From Ettlia oleoabundans (lineage: Eukaryota > Chlorophyta > Chlorophyceae > Chlamydomonadales), in the NCBI GenBank assembly GCA_019693395.1, contig JAAMXP010000899.1, forward strand, positions 1-35,390: a DNA stretch of 35,390 bases, in the 5' to 3' direction. Shown in pieces: positions 1 through 10,241 of this stretch (positions are counted from its first letter, which is position 1; the number at the start of each line of letters is the position of its first letter). The notes beneath the pieces were generated by a model that was given only the letters and a program-made list of their open reading frames with translations, did not search any database and was not told where the DNA came from. The position numbers and the translations under genes were made by a program.

Positions 1-81
1 CCCCCACCCCCTCCATCACCACCACCACACCCAGCCACCCACAAAGAACAGAAATGGGGAACCTGGGGATGTGTTGCTTAC

Positions 82-2299
82 GTGAGAAGTTGTCAAGCTG
101 CTGCTGTGTCAGGGGGTAGCGCATGTAACCCAACGCCCAGAAGCCCGCAGACAAGGAGCGACAGCTCAGCGTCGTGCTGCACAGCAGATGGAAGCAGCCG
201 GGAAGGAGTTGAGCGTTGGTCAGCACAAAAGATGCCAGCAAGGCTTCGACAGCACCTCACCAAGCAGGCGACTTACGGTAGCACACAGGGTGGTGCGACA
301 CGGCAGCTGCCCTCATGCTGCATGTGCCGCATGCAGGGGCGTGTAGCATAAAGTGCAGCAGAGACAGCAAGGCCAGGGAAGTCTAAGGCAGACAGCCGAA
401 ACCATGGCATTGCAAGGGGAGGTGCATGGTGAGCTGGCAGCTGCCGCATACCCACCTGCTGGGTGCTGCGCCTGCTGCGCTGTCGCCCTCCACCAAAGCG
501 CCCTGTGCTGTGCTGCTGGCCGCCCCTATGCCTTGTGCTCGGCTGCTGCCCTCCTCGGCTGCGCCGCCAACCTCCCACACGCCCTGCTTTGCTTCTTGCA
601 AGGCGCTCTCCACCAACTCCTCAAACCTTTGGAGCAGCACCTGCGTGGGCGGGGTCACGTGGAAGCGCAGAGCAAGCCATCTTTGCATGCTACCACCATG
701 TGTGGACGCTAGGCAAAGCTTTGTGTGAAACCTATCAAGCAGCAAAAGGGCCTGCTTTGGGAACCACCGCAGGATTTCTTCCTGGATAGCTGGCGTCAAA
801 CTGAAGGCTGCAGCCAGGCCACACGTAAGCACCATGAACATCACAGCTTGATGCAACAGACAGGACTGAGGTGGAAATTGTTAAACGAGCCAACAAAACG
901 AAAACAAAACAGTGACAAGCACTGCTGGGGGTTCAAGACGATGAAGGGAGCTAGGGAGGTTGGTGCCGCTCGTCTCTTGGCCACCCTTTGCCTGTGGGAC
1001 AACGGTAGTTTTTTTGGCTGATGTGCCACCCCACCCACCGGCATGGTTGTGCTCAAGTCCAGCTGCGAGCGCACATCCGCCATCTCTGAGCGCACCACCA
1101 ACTTGGAGATCCTGCACAAACCTCCGGGGGAAAACAAAGCAGAAGAAGCATTGGCAACGTAGTGCCAGCGACGAGAAGGCAGCTAAGGGAAACAAATTCA
1201 GCCACCCTGCAGAGACGACACATCAAAGATCAACCTTGCCTAGATGTTGACAAGGAAAAACCGCGCGCACCGCCTTTGCCGCCAATATCAAGCAATGAAA
1301 AAAGTGCCTGGCACTGGGGAAGTGCTGCACCTGTGCAAGAAGGTCGACACATTAACATCGCACTCTGCGTGGGGCAGAGCCTTTGCCACTTCATCAAGGC
1401 ACTTCTGCGCCTCTGTGAGCTTGTCAGTACGTGTCAGTCTGCCTGCATAACAAGCAGCAGCGGAAGCAACTTGGGGGGCCGGCAGATGAACGTGAGGAAG
1501 GGCCGCAGTGCAGTCAAGTTATGGGGTTTCCTTTGGATCAGCCCCAGTTTAGATCGGAAATCGGAAACAAAAAACACGCAACTCTCAGGCTGGAAGCTAG
1601 CAGGTTCAATGCGCTTGTGTCACTGTTTAACACCGTGTACCAAGGTTGTGCTGCTGCTCCGCACTCGGTAGCTTTTCATAAGCATATGGTACTGGCAATC
1701 CCTGACTTATCAGGTCCTGAGAAGGCCTACCGACAGTCACAGCTCCACTGCCATCAGGCCCTGTTGTATACCCCACCTGAAACCAGCTTGCTCATTAGTC
1801 GGTCGAATTGGCTGCAGATGTTCTTGTTGAGCAACCTTGCTGACTTGGGCACAGCTGGCTCCTTCTTCTTCCTCTGCCACACCAGCCTTTCTCGCTGTCG
1901 CCCCCTCGCCTTTGTCAATACTGGCAGCACCAAGATGCTACGCCGCGCAGTTGGCGACAGCCGGGGGGGCGCCAGGCTTGCCTCCTCAATGGCAACTGGT
2001 GCTAAGGACCGGTGCGGTGAGGCTGAACCGCCGCCCCTGCCGGGGCGCTTGCCACCTCGTTTGTATGGCTTGTATTTGCTTATCATGCTGCGCAGTTGCT
2101 TCACCTCGTCACGTTGCACACCATCTGTAATGCCGTCGTTGCGTCTGCCAGCAACAAGGCCGCAGGTGGGCAGGACCTCTGCCGCCGCTGTGGCCAGGGG
2201 GGCGGCCTGGAGCGCCGGTGCCCAACGCCGCGCGACTTCCCTGAAGACATCATGCACCCTTAAATTGGGGGGAAGCCTTGAAGAAGGCCAAGCACGACC
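82..2299 (-). CDS. Probable OPR/RAP-type organelle RNA-binding protein, 3' end beyond window
   Basis: Partial multi-exon gene; I cannot name it. Phase-consistent exons in transcript order are 2299(or less)-1777, 1442-1331, 1111-1035, 807-452, 317-277 and 176-82. The last ends at a GTAAGC donor, so the gene continues off the left edge. Good splice sites include CAG|GTGGGG at 1777 and TTATGCAG at 1442. The product is rich in Arg/Lys near its start and then helical. The segment DVNVSTFLHRISKLV resembles the 'NVxTALHRLAKL' signature seen early in algal octotricopeptide (OPR)/RAP proteins, and WALGYMRYPLTQQQLDNF resembles one helical OPR unit; such proteins stabilise or translate plastid or mitochondrial RNAs. 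The family call is inference from motif resemblance. An ATG at 2388 may lie in the first exon. The 452 donor was chosen by frame over a stronger CAG|GTGGGT at 456. Confidence 0.45.
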
Positions 2300-2618
2300 C
2301 TACTGCTGCACCGACATGCAGCCCACTCGCGTTGGCCGCAACACGAAACCCACCATATCCTGCGGCGCCTGTAGAACGTTGCTAGCATCTATTTTCAATG
2401 CAAATCATAACCACAGTCGCCGGCGACTCCTTGCAAGCCAAAACAACCCAACCGGGTGCAGATGACGCTTCTTTCCTGATGATCGGGACTGTCAACCCAG
2501 CAGATGTAGCAGGACACAATCATCCCTTGTTTGTCCAAAGCTGAGCTGGTGCCAGCAGTCGCGAGTCGACCAGGTTTCGCTTGTTGCTTTTCGATATGGC
2601 GATCATATACAGTATATT

Positions 2619-2628
2619 CGATCGACGG
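2619..2628 (+). promoter_or_regulatory. CGATCGACGG element upstream of MaoC gene
   Basis: Exact 10-bp copy of the element at 5690-5699; the match extends one base further (TCGATCGACGG). It sits between the divergent left-edge gene and the MaoC start at 2667, in an A/T-richer stretch. Confidence 0.25.
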
Positions 2629-2666
2629 ATGGCCCTGGACTATTGAAGGCCAGACATGCGACACAA

Positions 2667-3432
2667 ATGCACGGCCAGTTAGCAGCGCAGCTTTGTAGTC
2701 TGCTGCAAACGACGCTTAGCAGGGGCAGTGGCGCATCTGTGGGCCTTATTGGCCGAAGGCTGCTTGTCTCCTGTAGCGGCGGCAGTGGCGGCAACAGCAA
2801 GCAGGACATCAACAGCGACAGCACAGCCCGACCTGCTGCAGCTAGGCTGACACCTGGCTCCACCTTCCACCTGACCAGGCAATTCTCCACAGATGATGTA
2901 GCCAGTTTTGCAGCGCTTACAGGAGACAGCAACCCGATCCATGCAGACGGCAGTGCGGCAACAGCGGCAGGTCTGCCATCACCCATCTTGCCAGGCGTGC
3001 TGCTGGCCTCGCTATTTCCAGCAATCATAGGCACTAACTTTCCAGGCGCTGTGTACCTGAGTCAGACCCTGAAGTTCAAGCAGTATGCTCCGGTGGGTGG
3101 GTGGGTGAAGCGTGGGTGCCGGGGTTTGGCGGAGGCTTAAAACGCTGCTGGGCAGTGCTTAGTCCTTTTGTGAAACCCCACTCTTGTTGCATGTTATGTT
3201 GGCCATGCACCTTCATGGAAGCGTTGTCTCTTTCTGGCAGGCATATCCATTTCACAATTGATGTTGTGCTTTGGCTTTTGTGCAGGTGGGAGAGCGCTTC
3301 ACTGCCACCCTGACAGTGGAGCGCACCAGCGGCAGCCGCGTCAGCTTCCAAACCGTGTGCCGCAATGACAGCAGTGGCGCTGTGGTGGTGGAAGGCACAG
3401 CACTAGCGCTCATCACGCGGCAGCAGCAGTAA
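2667..3432 (+). CDS. MaoC-type (R)-3-hydroxyacyl-thioester dehydratase, probably mitochondrial
   Basis: Two exons, 2667-3092 and 3286-3432, joined in phase 0 across a GT-AG intron starting GTGGGTGGGTGGG; 190 residues. The ATG at 2667 is the first in frame (the frame stays open back to a TTG at 2643). The hotdog-fold hydratase-2 motif LTGDSNPIHADGSAA lies at residues 84-98, with the expected catalytic Asp87 and His92, followed by the LPSPILPG turn. Length matches single-domain plant and fungal mitochondrial HTD2-like enzymes, which dehydrate (R)-3-hydroxyacyl-ACP in mitochondrial fatty acid synthesis. The first ~60 residues are Ser/Arg/Ala-rich with few acidic residues, consistent with an organelle presequence. 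A peroxisomal enoyl-CoA hydratase role is less likely: the C-terminus (TRQQQ) has no SKL-type signal. Confidence 0.88.
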
Positions 3433-3572
3433 CAGAACATGGAGAGCGGCTAAAAATTGACAGGTAGGAATAGCAAGCTTAGTCCACGTCAGCTTGATTC
3501 CACCTCAGCACTTTTGATTAGCTTGAATCCACTTTCTTGAAGTTTGCCCATTGACATATTCTTTCATAAGCC

Positions 3573-3584
3573 TTACACTTGTAA
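3573..3584. terminator. Near-palindromic poly(A) signal shared by convergent genes
   Basis: TTACA at 3573-3577 (TGTAA on the minus strand) and TGTAA at 3580-3584 are separated by two bases. TGTAA is the established green-algal poly(A) signal. The site is about 150 nt past the MaoC stop and about 375 nt past the FKBP stop, so it could end both transcripts. The rest of 3433-3956 shows no other gene and is best read as the two 3' UTRs. Confidence 0.5.
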
Positions 3585-3956
3585 AAAAAGGCACAAAAGT
3601 GGCTGCACCTTGGTGCAATTAGGGATTGGAGCAGCAGATGTTTGTTGCAAGCAGTATCATGCAAGGAGGCAGCGCGCTGGCAAGGAGACTGCATAAAGAG
3701 ACTGGAACTTGGAATGCAAGCACAGGCGGCATTGACCGTGGCGTTGATGTAGTCAGCCAGCCAGCAAACAGCAAGTCCCCATGCCGCAGCTCCTTTCCGG
3801 ATCACAGTGTTATAAATCGAACTTGTCGATAATCAAGCAGCTTAAAAATACTCGGCTGGATCACTCTGTGGTCCTCCTCAGCTTGCCCAAGATGGCAGCA
3901 GGTTTCAATGGATGTTTGGTGTTCTACAACTTCTGCACCTTGAATTGTTGGGCTGC

Positions 3957-5579
3957 TCAGTAGTCGTCCTCGTCGTCGTCGGTGATCCCCGGGATGTACA
4001 GCAGCTTCACATCAAACACTACGGGGCTGGAAGGAGGCACACGCGGACGCCCCGCAGCTGCAGCCAGCCAAGGAATGGCACGGAAAACCAGCAATAGTGA
4101 GTACAGTCAAGATGCTGCTGCCAAGCTGCTACTGTGCTGTGAGAAGTGAAGTGCAGCATTTGACTGCTGCCTGGGAAACCGTTACTGAGCCTAACACCCA
4201 TATACACGCCCAACTGGCCACCAGAGTGGCCAACAATCCCTCCACCCACCAAGTGCCAGGCACAGCAGGCCACCCACCCACCTGCGGGGAGACCCTTGGG
4301 GAATGCAAGGTCTCCGGGGATGTAGAGCCGCCTGACGCCGCCAGAGGACATGGACAGCAGGCCCTCATCCAGCCCAGCCACCACCTGTGACAACCCGGGC
4401 AGGACAGGGAGGGGAGCACCAAAGGAGCTGGGGAACTGGAGGCAGGATGGAGGCAGAAAGGCCCTGCCACGACTTGTCTATAAAGTAAGACAGAAGGCCT
4501 TTTTTTTGTAGCACCCAGACGTCCCTCCCCCTGCAATGCACACGTCTTGACCGCCCCGTGACATGCCCCACGCTTTCCTCCCTCCCCCTGTTGTTCGCGT
4601 TATCTCCCAGCTGCGGGCTCGTACCTGTTCCGCCCCCACGCGGATCTGGTAGGGATAGCCCTTGGCCAGGGAGGAGTCAAAGACGCGACCTTCAGGCGTC
4701 ATGGCCACATAGTCAACTGAAATGGACAACAAGGAAGATACCCAAGAGTGGGGTGGGAATGAACGAGGCGACAGCAGGTTGGGAAGTGCTTCCTTCACTC
4801 GACGAGCTGGCTGCATTATTGGTTGCAAGGCAGGCTGCAAGGTGAGCAGCATCAGGTGAGAACTAGCAAACCTGATGCAAGTATCCATGCAACTGCCCCA
4901 AAGCACCAATGCAACTTTAAGCCTCAGGTGCAAAAAATCAACATCTCCGAAAGCAAACCCCCGACAAGCTTGCCTGTCCTCAGCACCCTTACAATCCTTA
5001 GCTGCCCAGCACGCACCTGTGACCTGGTAGCCCTTTGGAGGCGATGGGCCCTTGCCGGGCACCAAGTCAATGTACTGCAGGCCTGATGGGGTGGTCACCC
5101 GCTCCCTGCCCTCCAAGTCAGCAGCGCAGGCAGCATCGCACAACGCGGGTGCCGGTTCGTCATCGGCGCGTGCCGGTGCCGCCCTGCAGGTGGTTGGGTT
5201 GTTGTTGCCGTTGATACTGCCACTATTCAGGCTCATTTTCGTGGTTTGTAGCGATTAACGCAAAGTTTGCAAACTGCGGGTGAACAGCGGCCTTGCCTGG
5301 AAAGTGCGGCCACCGCCGCGAAGCCCAGTGCTTGCTGAAGCGCGGCACGCCGCGAGGTTGCTGCCGGTTCAGTCTGTGCTGCAGCGCAAACTGCCAGGCG
5401 CTGGCGCCGGGCAGCTGGCTTGGCGGAGGAGGTAGCAGCCGTGAAGGCCTGCACCAACGCAAAACAGGTGACCGGCGGCGGCGAGCGGCAGACGCAGTTG
5501 TGCCACCGAGTGCGAGTGCAGAAACGGGCATTGAGGACCGATGGGCTCCCACCTGCTGAGCAAAGCACCCCGCGACCAT
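3957..5579 (-). CDS. FKBP16-3: Thylakoid-lumen FKBP-type peptidyl-prolyl isomerase, FKBP16-3-like
   Basis: Six exons in transcript order: 5579-5553, 5448-5297, 5183-5017, 4716-4625, 4384-4282, 4057-3957. All phases agree; 213 residues. Residues 1-40 look like a plastid transit peptide. SRRAALQQALGFAAVAALS (41-59) is a twin-arginine plus hydrophobic stretch, and ARA at 64-66 is a likely lumenal cleavage site, implying Tat-type thylakoid import. The FKBP domain follows (about 80-205), containing TTPSGLQY, VFDSS, GLDEG and RRLYIPG, and ending in an acidic DDDEDDY tail. Layout and motifs fit plant FKBP16-3. The Trp at the floor of the FKBP12 pocket is Leu (GLDEG, not GWDEG) and the usual His is absent, so isomerase activity may be weak. 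Intron 2 (5184-5296) uses a GC donor (AG|GCAAGG). The 9-codon first exon is inferred from frame and an ATG. Confidence 0.85.
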
Positions 5580-5686
5580 ATTGGCGGCGCAAATCCGGTG
5601 GGGAAGTGGCAAGTTGCAAAGTGCACCAGGCGACCACCAGCGAGGGGCCAACAGAGAGATCAAATTTCGTATTGTATCGCGATGTC

Positions 5687-5700
5687 GGTCGATCGACGGG
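5687..5700. promoter_or_regulatory. CGATCGACGG element upstream of FKBP gene
   Basis: CGATCGACGG at 5690-5699 lies about 110 bp upstream of the FKBP start codon. The same 10 bp occur at 2619-2628, about 40 bp upstream of the MaoC ATG, and on the minus strand at 12408-12417, about 190 bp upstream of the channel start. A role in transcription is inference. Confidence 0.25.
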
Positions 5701-5833
5701 CACAGCGGGCGATGTTGAAAGAAGCAAAATCCTGCTGCGTCCAGCTCAGCATGAACCGCTGCCGCTATGTTGAGTTTTGTTTCAGGAAGTGATTTCATAC
5801 AACCTGACACGATGTGCAATCTGGGCAGCGGCC

Positions 5834-5980
5834 ATGATAGGTGTGGGCCGTGAACCGAACATGGACCCGCCGGACATTCCGCCATACTACACTCCAGCCC
5901 ACCAGGGCCTGCTCAAGTGCTTGGTATGGGCAGGTGGGAAGAACATCTGCGTTGCAGGTGGCCAAGAAGCCGCCAAATGA
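5834..5980 (+). CDS. Weak candidate for a short coding exon
   Basis: I do not recognise this. An ATG at 5834 (or 5861) opens a frame containing MDPPDIPPYYTPAHQGLLKC, followed by a possible GTATGGG donor at 5923. If real it is the first exon of a gene divergent from FKBP, with a 255-bp shared promoter. The opposite strand is also open here: minus 5795-5967 ends in HGRCPDCTSCQVV with three closely spaced Cys. Nothing decides between the strands, and neither may be real. Confidence 0.18.
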   Translation: MIGVGREPNMDPPDIPPYYTPAHQGLLKCLVWAGGKNICVAGGQEAAK

Positions 5981-7681
5981 ACAGAACACTGCATCAGGTA
6001 GTCCACCCGCATGCGGGCATGACAACCCATGTTGATCATGCCTCCAATGTAATAGCAAGTACACTTTGCAATCGCCCGCAGCTGTGGTGCCCTTGATAGT
6101 CCCTGTGCAGAGGGCGGGTTCTTCATGCATCCAGCAAAAGAATATGCGACAAAGCAAAGTGCAAGTTGCAGTGGGCCAAGTGCATGTTGGGAGTTGTCAG
6201 GAAAACTAACAAGAGTTCTGTCATCTTGGTCCCTAATGGGACTGCAGCAGACCGTCGTGAATTGAACTCAAAGGTTTTCATCAACCAACACCGACATGCA
6301 TTGATGGCGTAATATTGTGTAACTTGGCAGTGCACGCAGGGTGGGAGGGGGAACACAAGAAGCAGGCAGCATGCCCGTGTGCGTGCACGCTTGGGACTGG
6401 GTGTTGGCTCTGTACTGGCTGCTGGACGGTGATATTCACACGTTACAGGAAGGGCTGCATCAATACATTGCAAGCTAATCTTCACATCTCACATCGGGCC
6501 GGACCAACTGGAGGACCTGCACCTGCAAAGAGGGGATGGGTTTCAAGCCAAAGGACAAATGACGTGAAGGTTGCACACAAGGGCAGATAGGAACATGACA
6601 GTGCATTTGACTGAGCACAAACGCCGATGAGATGCATGATTTGGGGGAGTGTAGCATGGATGCAACCAGAGGTGGGAAGCGCCCGGGGTTCTCAGACATC
6701 CAAGGAAGGTTGAGCCGCAGCAGCGCTCAAGCCCGGCGAAGGCGAACGCTCTAGAGCGGGCACTGCGAATGTTGTTTGAGAAACGCCCTTTTTGGAAATC
6801 TCAATCCTTGAACCGCAGGACCTCAAAAAACCTTGAGTGCTGATAAACTTGTGTTGTGCACCGTGCACCGAGACGAGGAAAACCCACAAACAGCAGCAAC
6901 AGAGGGAGCAGGGCAAACGGTGGTGTGGCAGTCTGGCAGGGGAGGAGCCTCAGACAGCGGGTCGCCCCGCGCCGAGTGCGCAACTGCCGGCCCATGGCGG
7001 CCGGCCCAGGTCCAAAGCGGGCGGCGTCACCAGCCAGGCAAACAGCCAGAGCATGGTGGGCCAGGCACCGCAGGAGGGCATCCCCACGTGTGAGCAGCGT
7101 TATTCCCTGGCAGAAGGCCCACAAAGAGGGGGCACATGCTTGCCGGGTGCCGCCGCAAGGCGGGCGGCCGGGCCAGCGGCGCTGCTGGGTAGGTTCGAGC
7201 CTGAACGAGCAGGCGCCCAGCGACACGCCGCGGCACTGCACCTAGCTGGCGTCTTTCATCACAGGCAGCCTCGTAGCCGAGCCAAACGACACAACTGAAC
7301 AGACAGATCAATCGCGAGGGCATGCACAGAAATACAAGAGGAGTGCAAGAAAAAGTGGGGGACAACGGCGGGCAACTGCCCTTCAAAGGATCATACCCCG
7401 GTGCCTGGCTGCGCGCCGCATTAGCGCTCAGTGGAAGAAGAAGTCGTTTTTTGGTTAAGTCTAATCATGGGGATCAGAAACAGCCTCAAAGCTGTCGTCC
7501 TCGCGCAGCGGCCGCAACAGGCACCCAGGGGTGTGGGGTAAGAAGGCACACAAATGTAGACGTGCAGCCAAAGAATGCAGGGGCATGTTGTAAGGAGAAC
7601 AAACCCACACACCATGGTGCACTATGGGAACAACAGAGCAGAATCGCGCGCCAGCACCTACCTAGGGTTGTGTAGTATGGC
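5981..7681. other. Stretch with no defensible gene
   Basis: Open frames are short and overlap on both strands, and I could not chain exons through compatible splice sites. A minus-strand ATG at 6699 followed by SENPGRFPPL and a segment after a CTTTGCAG acceptor near 6530 (VQVLQLVRPD, then GTGAGA) could be two exons of a small gene, but no continuation was found. The very GC-rich block 6920-7260 has open frames on both strands, including a minus-strand hydrophobic run (FALLPLLLLFVGF) near 6880-6920. No terminal repeats or transposase signatures were seen. Confidence 0.3.
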
Positions 7682-9619
7682 TCAGGACGGAGGATAGTAG
7701 GAAGGTGATGATGAACTCAGTCTGTACTCGGGAAGAAAATGGTGGTGGTTGACGGTTGCAGTTCCTGCAGCACCAATCAAGCAGCAACAACATGCGAATG
7801 AGTCGTGCTGGATGGCAAAGCACATGCAAAGCTGCCCAGGGAGTGTTGTGAGCAGCAAAGGAGATGTAGGAGCGATTATACATGCGGACTGCACTCCAGC
7901 AGCAGCCAGCACTGAAACACGCCCCGTAGCTCTTGCTGTGTGGTATGTTGAGCGAAGGGGGAGTTATATGCACCCAGCGCTCGACCGTCATCACAGCGTG
8001 CCCCCAAGCGGCAAGGCGGGGCAGCGCGGCAATGCAGGCAAGCACGGGGCAGTCAGGGCCAGCAATGCATTTGTGGATTATGCAACACGGCCAGGACAGT
8101 GCCACTGCTCACCTGTCAGTGCGAGGCCCACATGTTGCTCACAAGCCGGTGTCAACCATGAGGGGTATGTGACCTGCGGTGTAAGAAAGCAAGCAGCTTG
8201 CAGTGGCTATTGAAGGCCATTGCTGAAAAAAGAAAGTATAGTTAACAGCGAAAGCGTAGGGCAGCACGCGAAAGGGGCAAGTGCATGCGTGCTTGTAGAC
8301 AACCGGAGCACGGCGCAGCGGTTAAGTGTGGAGTGGGAATGGGGTTGGGGGTGTCCAGGGACGTTCGTCCTGCGGGGGCATGCTGTGGTCGCCGGCAAGA
8401 TAGCGAGCCCCCAGGTCAGCAGCCGGCGGTGCCTTGATCATAACACCTGCCGGCCTCGTGGCTTTTGCTTCTGGGAACGGACCCCTGGGGACGGCATAGC
8501 CCCAGCGGCCAACTATTTTGAAGCCAAGCAACGGCTGCACTGGCTGCTGCCATGCTCGCGTGCAGCGATGGCAGAAGCAAGAGAGACAAGCAAAGGCCAG
8601 AGTGCAAACACCAGCGATTGCAATGCATGCATGTGTATGTGTGCAGGGGCGTGCATCCTATGAGAGGCGGGGAGGCCAATGCAGCGTCTCTGCTCAGACA
8701 GCCAAGAGAAACATTGATCTTCAACGTGGCTCGGTGAGCCTCAGAAACTCTAGTCCGTTATTTCTCGATTCGTCACGGCAGGCGGTGCAGGAGGCCCCCT
8801 TCTTGCGTGCAAAATGGCGGTGAGCGAGCGCAGCGTGCTCACCAGTGAAATGGCTTGTTCCTGCTTGCGGTCGCCCCCCCGGTAGCAGGGAGCCACGCGG
8901 CACTCAGCTTCCTGCCACCCAAGCACTGCACAATGGACAACAGTGCAACAGGACCGCAGGAGGTGAGACTGGGGAGCAGGCGGGGGAGCAGGCACGGTCT
9001 AGAAGCGGCAGCAGCTGTGGCGGCGACAGAGTGGATCGGTCACTAGTTCTCGGCATGAGCGGTGGCTTCATCAGCAACACGGACCAATAGTGAAAGGGTA
9101 TCTTCATCTCCACTCAGGGCAGCAAGGCAGCAATGAATGCAGGTGCAGGAGGAGTGCAGCGACGGCGGTGGCCTGGCATGCATGTGCAGCGAAGGGCGTC
9201 GCTCGGTTATATGTACGTGAGAAAGAACCGGGATTATCTTCAAAGAACTCAGAGTGAGCTGGGAAGCGGTATTCGTCACCGCGACTCGACATAGGCGTGC
9301 ATGCATATTGCGGGGGGCTCAGGTGCCAGTGGCAGAGTCAATCCTCAGTGCGTGTACCCTGGCTGTGGGTGCAGGTAGGACTGGGGCGACATAACGAGTC
9401 GTCATCACCCGGGTGATGCGTGCAGCGGCATGAAGGGGCAGCAGAGACATCAGAACTAAACACAGAGGCGACGCTCACCGGCAAGCTCCGAGAACGAGGG
9501 AAACAGGGTCTGGCAGGGGAAGGGTCGGGCTTAAGCTAGAGGCGACGTACTGCTTGGGCGGGAGCTGTACAGAGTCTATGCCTTGATGGTGGGCAGCTGC
9601 CAAGGATAGCATTGTCTGG
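7682..9619 (-). CDS. Unidentified multi-exon gene
   Basis: I do not recognise the product. Six exons chain with matching phases in transcript order: 9619-9479, 9284-9217, 9112-9044, 8925-8843, 8534-8447, 7764-7682. Strong sites are the CACTATTTCAG acceptor before 9619, GTGAGC donors at 9479 and 8843, TTGTGCAG before 8925 and GCTGCAG before 7764. An ATG four codons into the first listed exon is a possible start, but the frame is open to about 9895, so more 5' sequence may belong. Visible text includes GDEYRFPAHSEFFEDNPGSF, KIPFHYWSVLLMKPPLMPR, a Cys-containing ECRVAPCYRGGDRKQEQ, GFKIVGRWGYAVPRGPFPE and a His/Ser/Pro-rich end (NHHHFLPEYRL then SSSS). The last intron (682 bp) is long for this locus and may hide an exon. 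Confidence 0.35.
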
Positions 9620-10241
9620 CTGAAATAGTGAGATGATAGATTGGACACGATTTGTCTTTTTACAACCAGTAATTTCTTACCAGGCTCATTTGCTACTGCC
9701 AGGTCGTACCTTTGCAAACTGCACAATCCACTCGCCAGTTGTGTGACGTTCAAGGGCCGGGGGGTAAGGCGTCCTGTTGGGCTGAAAGCAAATGCATCTG
9801 GTGGCAGCATCTGGTATAATCGATGTATTAGCGTTTCAAACAGCAGAGGTGGACTGTCTCGTGTAGATGAGTTTCTGGCTCCCAACAAGAGCTAGCGCGC
9901 CGGCCCGCCCGGAGGGTCGGCCTGGGCGCCAAGACCAGGCGCCTTGTGGTAGCGCTGGTCCAATCGCCCGCATGGGTACGGTATAATGTCTCCCGCAAGC
10001 ATGTCCATCTCGGGGAAAAGTGCGGGAGATGTGGGTCGCCCAGCTGGACCGAGGACTGCTTGACAGCCGCCGCACTCCTCCCTCAAGCGCATCGCCTATT
10101 CCGTAATTTTGTGATTCTGTCCCCTGGACCTTGACCGCTCCTAGTGCAGCGGACAGGTCCAGGGGCTCGGGCACGGTGTGAGACCCCGCTGACGCCACCC
10201 TCACCCGCAACGCCCTGCCCGCTGTTCAATCACGACTGGCT

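Noticed and set aside
1431..2465. 344-codon plus-strand open frame, among the longest in the window
   Set aside because: It lies antisense to phase-consistent minus-strand exons with good splice sites, and its text is low-complexity with no domain-like features.
7190..7201. GGTTCGAGCC resembling a tRNA B box
   Set aside because: No matching A box or acceptor stem could be paired around it.
8113..8173. Minus-strand exon-like segment (acceptor ACACCGCAG, donor CAG|GTGAGC, VTYPSWLTPACEQHVG)
   Set aside because: Its start phase does not match the preceding exon (ending at 8447), and including it breaks the frame into the terminal exon. Kept out, but it could belong to an alternative model.
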